A program made the translations under genes and the position numbers. Shown one piece after another: positions 34,239 to 45,400 of a stretch of DNA of 64,000 nucleotides. This DNA comes from Amoebophrya sp. A120 (lineage: Eukaryota; Sar; Dinophyceae; Syndiniales; Amoebophryaceae): positions 2,534,466 through 2,598,465 of the forward strand of contig CAJINV010000010.1 of assembly GCA_905178155.1 (NCBI GenBank), given 5' to 3'. The stretch's first letter is position 1; each line of letters opens with the position of its first letter. The notes beneath the pieces were generated by a model. It had not been told where the DNA came from and searched no databases. It saw only the letters and a program-made list of their open reading frames with translations.

Positions 34239-35543
34239 GTAAAGATTCGGGAAAAATTTTACCGAAGAACATCGCGCGATTGTACTAATAGAAGTGCGAA
34301 TGGGGGGATCTGCCGAGTTAGTGTCAGTCGATTTTGGACTTACACGAACTCGCCAGTCGGGCGCCCGACTGGCGAGTTCGTGTAAGTCGAAAAAAAAAAG
34401 ATTGCAGACTCTTTTCTGCGTTGCTCTTCCTCCCTTGTCGACGAGCTGCTCCAGTTTCTCGGCGTTGCTCCTCTTGCTTTGCTACAAAAGTCGTGTCCAA
34501 AAAGCACAACTATGAGGCCGCGCGCAAAATCGGAGCTCCCCCGTCCACCGCACCAAAGATGGCAAATCCAGAAAATATGGGCGCGGGGTGGTAGTGCGAT
34601 TGTACTTTTTTCTCTTCTTAGTGGAGCAGAAGCTTTTCTTGGTGTGGTTAGCACCAAGATGACTTTTTAGAAACCACATCAGGAGGAAATACATCAAGCA
34701 CCACCGAAAGAGAGCGGAGTCATAAGTGAAAAACTGCGATCCGCAAGCGCGCCACAAAAGGAATGGGCGCGAAAAAATCTGAATACTAAAGCCCCGCCAC
34801 GCAATGTCAAAGAAGCCAACAGCAATTGGCCAGGGGCGCAAGCAAGCTGCTGCTGCGCTCTATTGTTTTTTCTGTCGTAGAGAACGACCCGCCTCCATAG
34901 AGAGGACAAGTTTCTAGAGAAGCTTACAAAAAGCGGCCCGATTGAAAAAGGGGCCGCGGGCTGCGAAAAAGTAAGGGTGTCTGGGATCTACTTGGGAGCG
35001 AGTCTGTTGCTTTACTGCGTGCGCGCAGCGTGTTTCTGTTGCGAAGTAGTTGCGCTACGACTGCTCTCCGAAAAGAGGCTTTCTGGTCGTTTTAGCGAGA
35101 ATAGTGGCAGACATCAGCAGAAGCAGAGGGCTATTTTGCTTTGTGGCAAGCACTGCAAAACGAGCCAGAGACCACCTGACTGCGCTCTTTTGGGAAAAAC
35201 TGCACGAAGTAGAAAAAGCGCCACAGCGCGGGCGATATGTGTTTCGCTTGGTATTAAATAGCATCTACTCGAAGCGAAACCGCGCCCGGCGCTGTAATCT
35301 CACAGAAAGAAAATAATGGCGCAAAATGCGCCGTAGCATCGGCGTTCAATTTCGGAAACAGGATTCGCGATAAAAAGCCCCTCGATTTCGAGAAGGGGGG
35401 CGTAGGGGGGTAAGGTCGGTCAGGATCCGGATTTGGGGGGGCTTCTCGGTATCGAGAAGGGGGTCGATTAATCGTACAGGCTCGTAAAGATTCGGGAAAA
35501 ATTTTACCGAAGAACATCACGCGATTGTACTAATAGAAGTGCG
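34239..35543. repeat. 1.3-kb segment bounded by 60-bp direct repeats
   Basis: Copies 34239-34298 and 35484-35543 both start GTAAAGATTCGGGAAAAATT and differ at about one base. The interior holds the perfect palindrome at 34337-34388, GC-rich runs and no convincing ORF. It looks like a non-autonomous element or a recombination-bounded duplication. Class unknown. Confidence 0.75.
34337..34388. repeat. Perfect 52-bp palindrome
   Basis: Two 26-nt arms with no loop. The left arm starts GACTTACACGAACTCGCC and the centre is GGGCGCCC. It sits near the left end of the 1.3-kb repeat-bounded segment. Confidence 0.92.
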
Positions 35544-36785
35544 GGGGCTGTAAAGATCCTAAACTGTAAGAAAAAAAATGCCCTAGACGAACAAGCGCAC
35601 TTATTTCCCATTTTTTCCAAAATCTCTTCGCAAAGAAAAAATTCAAAGTGGTATCCTATCCCCACGGTTACTTATTTCCCCGTTTCACAACTTCATAGAC
35701 ACGACCAGTACTAACACCTTTACACTAGACAAAAAAACAGTCACCAGCCCCGGAAAAATATATTGCCACTAAGAGGAAGAGGAAGTTTAACGTCTACACG
35801 AGCACATCGTTCTTCGATCGTGCATGAAGACAAAGACGAAGGCCGCTAGAAATGCTACAAAAACCACGCACCGTTGTGGCAAAGGAGGTAGCGACCAAGA
35901 ACAAAACGACTTCCACTTGCTTAGAGGACAACGTTTTTACGACTCATATTTTCAAGTACACATACCGACGACCACCAAAGTGTGGACGGGGCCTGCGCGC
36001 GGTGCGTTTTTGAGAATTTTTGCGCCGCTTTGCAATGGTTTTGGTCAACATTCGACGGAAGTTTAGATCTGTCATACGGTAGTGCTACTAGGCCTTCTGC
36101 TCTCGTCTCGGTTGTGGTCGTGTATAGTATTTCGGTCATCATAGATGTTGATGATTCATCGTCTTTTCATCGTTCTACGCTGCTGCTACAGCCGCGCTAT
36201 AAAGCAAGTCGTGCGAATTATGTATTTTTGACCCATTTGTTTATGAATATTCGTGCGCCGGGTAGGAAGGAAGTTCCGATGCTACAAGAACTCGGAGGTT
36301 CGCGCCCTTTCGTAGCACCTTGACGACCTCCAAAATCTGCAAGTTGCATCGTGAAACAAGAAACACGTCGTGGTCGGTTTTTAGTATGCTAGCGACCGTC
36401 GGTCTCGGTACGTCTACGTACTGTAGTGTCTCGTGCGTCGTCACGTTGCCTCGTGCATCTTCTTCGTCGTGCCACCAATTAGTGTCATCTATTGTAGCCG
36501 TGGTCTGCTAAAAATGCAGCTCGCAAACACTGGGCTATCTAGTGAACATATTAAAGAAGAACGACCACTATAATTGTCGATCACCACACTCCGCAAAAAC
36601 AAAAAACAGCATCCCACTAAGAACAAACTACCACCCAAGAAGTTCTTGCCACTTTATTTCCTTAATCGGAAAAACAACACGACGAGAAACAACTTCCTCT
36701 CGACAACAAAGAGCCCTCGCTTTCAAACTTGTATCGCTTTTCGGAAATTTTACACGCGTAAAGAGCAAAAAGCAAAAACAGCAAA
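35544..36785. other. Intergenic region upstream of cysteine-rich gene 2
   Basis: Short ORFs on both strands without recognisable features. I support no gene. Confidence 0.5.
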
Positions 36786-37928
36786 ATGGCTCCCAGCATG
36801 AAATTATGCATTGCAAAACTATCGTACTAGTAGAACAAATAGGATGACAAAATTGGTCAAGAAGAAAAGTGGAATTTGTAATGCTGATTTCCTAAGATAG
36901 GACATTTTTGTCATGCATCACTGCAATCACTATCACTACGTGTACGATACTTTTGCAATGCATAGAAATCCCTGTTGAAGAAGATGGCCGCCTTCGTGGT
37001 GGTCGGCACGCAGCTATCAAAAGGAAAAATCCCTCCTTACCATATCAAAACGAAGTTTCTGATGCAGGATTCGCGTACACAGATCAGATCTGTCTTGCTG
37101 GAGAGGAGTGCAGGCCCATACTGAGCCTAAGTAGGGAGGCTTTGGCCTAGGTGTCTAGCATGAGAAACGCCTGCACTGTAGGCCCATCAGCATCACAAAC
37201 CGCCTGCACAATGCTGCGGAGCTTGTGGAGTTGTCTTGTTGCAAGACAGACGCGTTCACAAATCAGCAACACAAATTTATTTCGGAAACGTGCCGTGTCA
37301 ATATGGGGAGGCGGGATTTTTCCTCGCGATAGCAGCTGTCGCCGCTGCCTACCGTGGACGGCGTGGAGGTGTTGTTGCTGGACAAGATGCGCAAGAAGAA
37401 GACGTATCAAAAGTGCAAAAACGTCTGGGTCTGGAAGAGGGTAAACTTGTCATGCTTGCAGGTTTTCCATGGCCCATGAGGTTTGGAATGCGGTACCTAG
37501 CATGACAGACTCTACTGCGAGGTCACTTGCATGCCTATAAAATCCTGCATGGGAAGAACAAACTACCTGCCAACTTGGTCCAAAGTGGACAGCTTTTATT
37601 GGCGCTCATGCAACAGAGATTTTTGCATGGTTCAGATTTAGCATGACAAGTAATGCAATCTTCCAGACATCCGGGGATATTTGCAATCCATAAGACGAGC
37701 ATGAAAACGGCGAGCAAGGTCACGGAACAAGGCGTGGGCGACCTATTCAGCGCGGGTCTCAATGCAATGCAAGCTCATTGCGCGCTTTCGGCAGATTGTC
37801 TGGAGCTGTATCAGCGGGAGTGCTGTGGCTGCAAATACGCGTCGAATTGCCCCCAAATTGAGGCGCATTACAAGACAGTGTCGAACGGTGCGGCCCCGGT
37901 GTGCAGGTCCTGCGGTTGCGCGCGTTAA
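36786..37928 (+). CDS. Cysteine-rich small protein 2, 120 aa, 4 exons
   Basis: Exons are 36786-36804, 36970-37014, 37337-37404 and 37698-37928, in frame. The first 43 residues equal those of Cys-rich protein 1 (MAPSMKSLLKKMAAFVVVGT then QLSPLPTVDGVEVLLLDKMR). The last exon has diverged but keeps the Cys pattern CLELYQRECCGCKYASNCP and the end CRSCGCAR, nine Cys in all. A short N-terminal hydrophobic stretch suggests secretion. It is a tandem paralogue about 4 kb downstream of copy 1 on the same strand. The introner set differs: D at codon 7 and A at codon 44 are private to this copy, and only the B introner is shared. Confidence 0.78.
36805..36969. mobile_element. Introner family D (intron 1, Cys-rich gene 2)
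   Basis: D arms, perfect GAAAT repeat. Absent from copy 1, where the same codons are uninterrupted. Confidence 0.92.
37015..37336. mobile_element. Introner family B (intron 2, Cys-rich gene 2)
   Basis: Same GCAGC site and nearly the same interior as 31693. The left arm has drifted to AAATCCCTCCTTACC. Confidence 0.93.
37405..37697 (-). mobile_element. Introner family A2, reverse (intron 3, Cys-rich gene 2)
   Basis: A left arm with a shortened right arm, perfect AGACG repeat. The interior is reversed relative to the A2 copy at 45593. Absent from copy 1. Confidence 0.88.
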
Positions 37929-38640
37929 GTGATTAGTGTGCGGCTGGTCGTTGTCGTGTCTAACTGACTGACACACGCAAGGACAGCACGTACGTTGTTG
38001 TCGATTAATAAATACTCAGAACGAGATTTGAACGGGAACAACACGAGTTCTTGCACGACGCCATGATTTTCAAATTCGCCAGATGCCTACTTTTTACCAA
38101 AGCGATTCATTTTTGTCAGAACAAATTTATTATACAAGCGCGAAGTTTTTTATCAATTTCTACAAGGCCTGCATCTATCTTCGAGGGTCATTTTTGTCAG
38201 TACATTTTGAAAGAGAACTACAACAACCAGATCGATTCGAACAAGATACCGAATAATTATTAAAAACTCGTTAAAAAAAAGCATCTCTACTAAAAAAATA
38301 GGAATATACAAACGCTAACACATCGCACTGCTTTAAGGTTTCAGCACAACAAGAGCCGAATACTTATCATTACAAGCACTTTTCTCTTCTGTCTACATCT
38401 AGAACTACTGCAAGAAAATAAATCTTCATAAGCGAGTAACATGGAAAACGTGGCATCCCCGCGTCGACCATGTTTTGTCTCGACGTTTCACACGTGATAT
38501 TGATACTATTCACACACACGCAAGACGAACGTCACAAGCGTTGGGTCTTCTTGCACCATCCCCATATACAACAAGACTTCAAGCTCGTAGTTCCAGCAAT
38601 GTTTATTTTCTCTCTCAAGTACTTACACAATCGAAAGAGG
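37929..38640. other. Region without a supported gene
   Basis: AT-rich DNA. ORFs from ATGs at 38441 and 38470 are short and end at or before the next introner junction, so I do not call a CDS. Confidence 0.4.
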
Positions 38641-38899
38641 TATCAAATGCAAAAATGTCTGGGTCTGGAAGAATGCAGGTTTGTCATGCTTGTCTGGCAT
38701 GACTCGAGAATCTGTGTTGCATAGGCAGTAAGCAGCCCTCTTACCTGTCATGCAAACACGCAGTTTGCCATGCGGAATACGGAAGACATGGCAGCCAAAA
38801 AATTTGTCATGCATAGTTGCGTATTGCAGTGCGTCTATCATTCACTTTGAACACTACAAGTTTATTCCGGACCCAGACATATTTGCAATCCATAAGAGG
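38641..38899 (+). mobile_element. Introner family A3 in unannotated DNA
   Basis: A arms with a perfect AGAGG repeat. A reference copy for forward A3. It suggests that the surrounding DNA is transcribed. Confidence 0.9.
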
Positions 38900-39225
38900 T
38901 AGAGGACATTAATTTTCAGAGCCGTCGCGTAGTAGTTTGTCGTTGACATCGTCATCGCATGGTCGTTCTCAACATAGCATCGCCTTCGACGCTGAAGGGG
39001 TGCTTATCCTATCGCAGACACGGATGAGGCGTTGCGGTTACCAGCACAGCGGAGCGCGAAATAATATTGTAGGATAAAGGCAGCCACACCTCCGCGATAT
39101 AGTAATCATGAAATGTTGGGAACAAGAAGCCATGTAGAAGTTGACAAGAGCGAACTTCTACTGGGGTCGTCCTTGTGCAGCTGACGAGCATATCCTGCTC
39201 GACACAAGAAAGCAAGGCCGGACGA

Positions 39226-39536
39226 TATCGTAAGGAAAAAAGCCCCCACCCCCAAACTTAAAAGCATTTGTATTGCAAACCTTTCCAAATGAAACATTCG
39301 CCCTCTTGCATCTATCAGCATCACAAATTTCCCATGCTGAATAGCGAAAATTTGTGATGCAAAGGAGCCCAACAGCAGGCGAATCCCTGATGCAAAAGAT
39401 ACCTTGCGCACCTAGATTCTGCATCAGAAATGCTTGCGCTCCTTTCATGCATGACAAAAAGTTTTCATTTGGAAACTTCGCATCACAAATTTTTGCAATT
39501 TCAGGGGCGGGGGGCATTTTTCACTGTGATAGACGA
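39226..39536. mobile_element. Introner family I in unannotated DNA
   Basis: I arms, perfect GACGA repeat. After excision an open frame runs on to 39751, but no ATG supports it. Confidence 0.9.
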
Positions 39537-40259
39537 AAAGCATTGAAGAACGTGCGCGCTTCTTGAATTGTTGTACCTTTTACTACCAACGGAAGAAGAC
39601 AAAAAATAAGACCACTTCTGCTCGTCGGCGTCCCTCTGCTGCAAAATCGACGCACGCAGTTAACCGTGACAAATTATTTTCTGTTCGTTCTTTTTTTCCC
39701 CCTCTGTTTATTTTGGTATCGCATAATCGATCCTTTCTGGCTGCAAAATAAGTACCGGAGAACGTCGAGAGCCGCACTTATCTGTTTCTTTATTTTCTGA
39801 CGTGAGTCCCTTCTGTACAACAACTGATGGCTTCTTTATTTTCATTTCTCATGCACGTCGCGACGCTGTTTTGCTTTTGTGGACGTCTTTCATCTCGACG
39901 TGTTTATTTTCCTATTCATTCACGAAGAAGATTCTGAGTGACGACGAGGGAGAACTACGCAGCGTGGTACCAAAGTGCAGCTGCGAGGAGTGTTTCTTCC
40001 TCTAAGACTGAAAGTCGGTGTCTCTGATCTAGCAGGAAGAACGACCCGCCATATACTGCTTACACTCTTGCTCATCATGCGGCTGCCCTTGAGTCATAAG
40101 CTTTTAGAAGTGCTGCTGCAACAACTGCAGCTACGAGATGACCGTTCTTGAAAAGGTTCTATAGGCGGCCTCGTTAGAAGGTGGTCTTCATTTTGCTCAT
40201 CGAATCGGAAAATCTTTGTTCTTTAGGGACGTAGTTTAAGTATAGTAGAGAGACCTATA

Positions 40260-42040
40260 GTACTGGCGGCAACTTGGGCCAAGAGCTATAGGCAAAGATG
40301 GGCAAAAGCTATAGGGACGACTTTTTTTTGGCAATCAGCACGCTCCTGCAACCAAAAGTTGGCTCAGACTTGGGCCAAAGTTGGCTCAAAGGTCTAGCCC
40401 TAAGCACTTCTTGAGTGTTTTTGTGCCGTTCAGCCGCATGCTATTGTTATTTTTTTTGTGAATTCGGGCTCTAGACGTTTTGCAAAGCGCCATCACGAAC
40501 CAGGGGCGCACGAGGATCAAAAGTTGGCCCAAAGATGGAGCTCAGCTCTAGAGCTTTTTTCACAAAATCCAGCAACTTTTCCAGTTTTCCCAGTAGCCCT
40601 GTCGCGACGTAAGAAAAAGATCCGCTTTTTCGCTTGCAAAATGCCTGCGCGCCTTTCACTTCTCCTGGAGGAGCCAGCTTCGGGACCAGAAGCTCGGGAA
40701 GCTGCTCCAGCATCCTTTCAAGAGCGCGGCTTTATTTGGTTTTTCCCGAAAACCCCAGATCCGGTAGAAGCCAGACGCCGCCGCCTCCGTTCCAAACTTT
40801 TTTTGGCTTTTTCCGGAATGGCCAAACGCGTACACGGGCGCGGCAGAAGCCTGCTACAAATGCGGCCTGCCATGTTTTTCCTTCGGCGCAAAGCCAAAAG
40901 CTTTTCGGAGGTTTGCAGACTGGCCAGGCTTGTCGGAAAAGTAAAGACAAGAGGGGCGCGCTCTGCTTGCACCCAGGCGGCTTAGTATTTTCCCAAATCA
41001 GCTGCGGGGCAGAACCCGTTCGGAAGAAGCTGCAAGGGCCGCTTTTTACTTGTAAGTAGACAGGCCGCTTTGTCCTTACAGCGTAGCTGCTTTCCCTTTT
41101 CTTTCGCTCTTCTGCCAGAGAAACCCCAGCCCGATAGCAGTGAAAGTCGCCTCCTCTGTCTCAGTTACAGAAAAGGCCTGTAGTATCTGCTTTTCCAAAG
41201 GCGGGCAGATCCTGACCAAGCCAAGCAAGGGCGCCGCTTTCAAACTTCGAGAGAGGAAGCCTGTTATTGCTTGTTGCTCAAGCCAGAACCGAAATACTCC
41301 AAAGGCGCAGCTTTCCGGATCCGCAAGAAAGTAGGAAAGCCTGCCATGCGCCCCGACGGCTAGCGCTGGCCTTTTCTCGAGCATTTCCAAAAGCAAGTGC
41401 CCCATGCCATGGCCAAAGGAAACACGTAAACAAGGAAAACATAAGCAAAGCGGCTGCAACATTCTCTGGGCTGTTCTCCAAATCGCTTGCGCTTCGCATG
41501 CTGCTCGCGGCAACCTCAGGCGTGAACAAGCGAAACAAGCCGCGGCCCCGTTGGTTTTTGAAAAACGGCGCGCGGTTTTTCTTTGGGCCAGGCAAGGCGG
41601 GAGCCGGAATTGCCAACCTCCCCATCATTTTTCTTTCCTATCCCCTGAGCGAAATCTGCTTGCTTTCACCTGGCAGGACCAGCTAGAACTATCGCACACA
41701 GCGACCACGGGCGCCCTTGTTTCTTTTCGGCCCGTCATCCGATAAGGGTAGCCGAAAGAAGCTGAAGCAGCTGGCGACGTTCCGAGGTAACCAGCCGGAA
41801 AAGAAAGAGCCGGGACGAGAAATGTGCCCGCTGGTTCACTGAACCGACTGGCCGCCAGCGGGGCGAAATAAAAAGCCAAAAGCGCAACCAACAAAGGAAA
41901 GGCCTGCTCCTTCCTGCCATTTTGCGGCGGCAGCGGCGCGGCTTGCTGCCTCTCGGCCTTTTCAAGTGTTGTTCTTTTTGCTTTTTCGGCCAAACAGGCT
42001 TATAGCGCAGCACTTTTCTTCGTCCGCGTTGCCTGCCCCT
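40260..42040. other. Compositionally distinct region of unknown nature
   Basis: Rich in GCTTTTCC/GGAAAAGC-like words and in short words of the TTGGCTCAA and GGGCCAA type near 40270-40400. ORFs of 100-175 aa overlap in several frames on both strands, and none shows a domain or introners. Probably non-coding or decayed repeat DNA. Confidence 0.4.
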
Positions 42041-42433
42041 CCTATTTTCTGTAGCCCAGTTATTGCCCTCGTGCGTTTCTTTTGCCCACTTATACCCACC
42101 GCCTTGAGCCCTGTTGTTCTATTTGTATGCGTAAATTCCCGCGCCGTTGTGCCTCCACGGCGGCGCGAGTGAGGTATAGTATTGCTAAGGTCGGTCGTCG
42201 TCGTGGTCCGCTGCTGCTGCTGTTGCACTCAGTACTGGTTGTACTACTTCTCATTTATTTTCCTCCACGTGGAGCTCGTCGGCGTGTTAGCACACCTACT
42301 CCAATGAATTTATTTCTCGATCTTCTTGTATCTTTCAAGGGAGTTGTGTTATAGAGTGATATGAAATTGAAATAATACAAATAAACTAACATTTAAACAA
42401 CAAGATGCGGCATACGCATATCTACAATTGAAG

Positions 42434-45400
42434 ATGTTGAATGCGCACAGTTCTACTTCCCGGGGTCGGGGGCCAGCTGCTCCTACGCCTGGCTCATCAT
42501 TTGCGCAGTCGTCGAAAAGCGATCACCACCAGCACCAGGTTCCGGAGGAGGCGAGCAGGACAAGAGCGAATGCGAAAGGAGGAACTTCTATAGTACAACC
42601 GAAGCACAACTACCTCTCATCTTCCGATCGAACATCACAGCAGCCATTGAGTTACGCATTGCAAATATTTCTGGGTCTGGAAGGATGCGAACTTGTGATG
42701 CGCATTTCACAACACACGCAAAACTCTCACGCATGGGCAGCAATAAAAGGTGCCCACTACCACTTCCTGTCACTTAAAAGGGGGATTTTTTGTCATGCGA
42801 CTGTGGCATTGCGGAAGGTTCTCGATATCTGTGATGCTAGGGCCTCCATGACAGACCTTTTGCGTCATGCAAAAACAGCATGGGAAAAATCTGCATTCTT
42901 CCAGACCCAGACACATTTGCATTGGATACGAGTAGCACGAGTGCTGCACCCTCCACAACGACGCCGCAGATTGACCCGTTAGGACAGTTTGTGCAGAGCA
43001 TCAAGTCGGGCATCGCTACCTTGGTGCACAGCGAAGCCGTGCAGAACTTTGTGTCCGTTGCGCAAGACGTGTCCAACACCACCAATATCGTGGATGTGCA
43101 ACTCGTTCGCGGGTATGAAGAAGTGCGGAAGGAGTGGCTCTTGGCGGTGCCCAGCAGCACAAGTCACGCACCCAATGCAGCAGCTGCTGCAGCGCCGACC
43201 CTTTTTCTATTGGGTAAGCAGTACGAAAACGCTCCGGACCAGAAGCAATGGGAAAACTTCAAGAAGGACTTCAACCGGCTGTACCGGTGCACTTACCGGA
43301 AAAACTTTCACAAGCCGCTGGAACGGACCTACACCAATGATTCCATTGTCACCATCGACACCGACGCCGGGTGGGGCTGCATGATCCGTGTGGGGCAGAT
43401 GCTTCTGGCGAACTTGCTGAAGCGGCAGCTCTATCAAATGTAAAAATGTCTGGGTCTGGAAGAATTCATGTTTGTCATGCTTGTCTGGCATGACTCTTAC
43501 ATCGATCTGTCATGCACATTACCCAAGAGCTCCGTTTTTCTGTGATGCAGAAGCGCAGTTTATCATGCAGAATAGGCAACACCTAGGAGCTCAGAAACTT
43601 GTCATGCTGAGCCAGCATCTGTAGCCTCATCATGAGACGCCACCCAGCATTACAAGTTTCCAGACCCAGACACTTTTACTTTTGATAAGCTCGAGCAAAG
43701 GTCGGCCACGGAACAGAATGTGCGGGAGTCAGTGGATGCGTTGAAGATTTTGCGCTTCTTTCTCGACCGACCGGACGCGAAGTTCGGCCTGCAGTCGTTT
43801 CTGCTGCTGAAGGACGCTGGCGATTGGCTTGGGCCGACCAGCATTGCCACAACCATCGAGAAAATGGTGAACCACGATGGCGTATGCTTTGCAAATCTGT
43901 CTGGGTTTGTAAGGATGTAACTTGTGATGCTGTTTTTGGATTCTAAAAATATCTGTGTTGCATGAGCAGCAAGAGGAGTCAGTTCTTGGCACGCGGAGAG
44001 GGCATTTCTCCTGCGTAACTAGCATGAAGTAAGAAGCTCCCAAAAAATCTGTCATGCTAACACCAGCATCACAGACTCCACGGGTGATGCAAAATGTGCA
44101 TGACAAGCCCCGACTCTTCCAGACCCAGATAGTATATTTGCAGTGCATATGGCGGTGGTCCGGGCAGTGCCGGGCACCAGCACCACGCTTTTCTCCACAG
44201 CACTCGACCCATGACGGCGTCCCTGATGAGCGGCAGTTACGAGAAGATGGCGGAGTCTTTTGCGGTCTACGTCGATTACGATGGGTACATCTATTTGGAC
44301 GAGATCCGAAGACTTTGTATGACCCGCTCAAACGTTACAATCTCAAACGTGACAATAGAATCTGGATTTTGTAGTATTGCATGATGAGCATGACAGACCC
44401 GCACAGCGTTCCACTTTCTGCAATACAAATTTCGCTAGATCTTCTTAGTGCGGTTTGGGACTCCAGAACTTGTCATGCGCAATGCTGTGGGAGTCAGTGG
44501 GCTAGGTCGTGCACCTTTTGCATCACAGATTTCCATCTTCTATTGTAACGTTTGAGATTGTAATACCTGAGCAGGTTATACTTTGCCCGGAGCTCTTCTA
44601 CCAAGGCGCGGTCGACCGTGACAAAAAGGCGGAACAAGAACGGGCGGCACACCGCGGCGAAGTCGTAGACGAGGACGACGGGCAGCACGGCAAAGAAGGC
44701 AGTGCTGACAGCAAGAAACCGAAAATAAACAAGGGGCTGCTCCTGCTTCTTCCGTTTCAACACGGAACCGAGCAGTACATGCCGGCGATACAGCAGGCGC
44801 AAGTGTCCTACTACCTGAAAATTCCGTACACGATGGGCATCCTTTCGGGGAAGCCGCGGAATATTGCAAGGAAAAGTCCCCCCTCCCCATATTGAAAACA
44901 TGTCGCTTCGAAAATTTGTGATGCAGACTTGTGACCACAAATCCGGTCTGTCTTGCCAGAAGGCAAATCCAGAGAGTCCGCCACGATATGCGGGCGGTTT
45001 GTAATGCTGCAAGGCCTACAGGGCAGACGTCTGCCATGCTAGGCCCCTACACCAAAAGGACCCCCCTTGGGCTTGCGATCTGCGTGCAATGCTTTCCTGC
45101 AAGACAGATGTGATTTGTGTACACAAATCCCGCGCCACAGATTTCCGTTTTGATATGGGGAGGGGGGATTTTTCATTTTGATACGGAAGGCGCACTATTT
45201 TGTGGGCTGTCTGAACGAGGACCGACTGCTGTATCTAGACTATCCCACAGAAAAAGACAGGCAGGTCATATTTGTAATGCAAAAATGGATACGCAAGAAA
45301 ACCTGTATTGCGAATCCAAAACAGCACGCTATGGGGCCGCCCATGAGAGATTTTTCCTGTGTAATTTATTTTTGCATTACAAACATGCCCTGCCTGCTTT

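Noticed and set aside
40370-40400. TTGGCTCAA-like words recalling the dinoflagellate spliced leader
   Set aside because: Only the last nine bases match. The rest of the leader, a donor site and an Sm site are not present, so no SL RNA gene is called.
40458-40985. 175-aa ORF on the + strand
   Set aside because: It overlaps other ORFs of similar length, has biased low-information composition and no domain or introner. Not supported as a gene.
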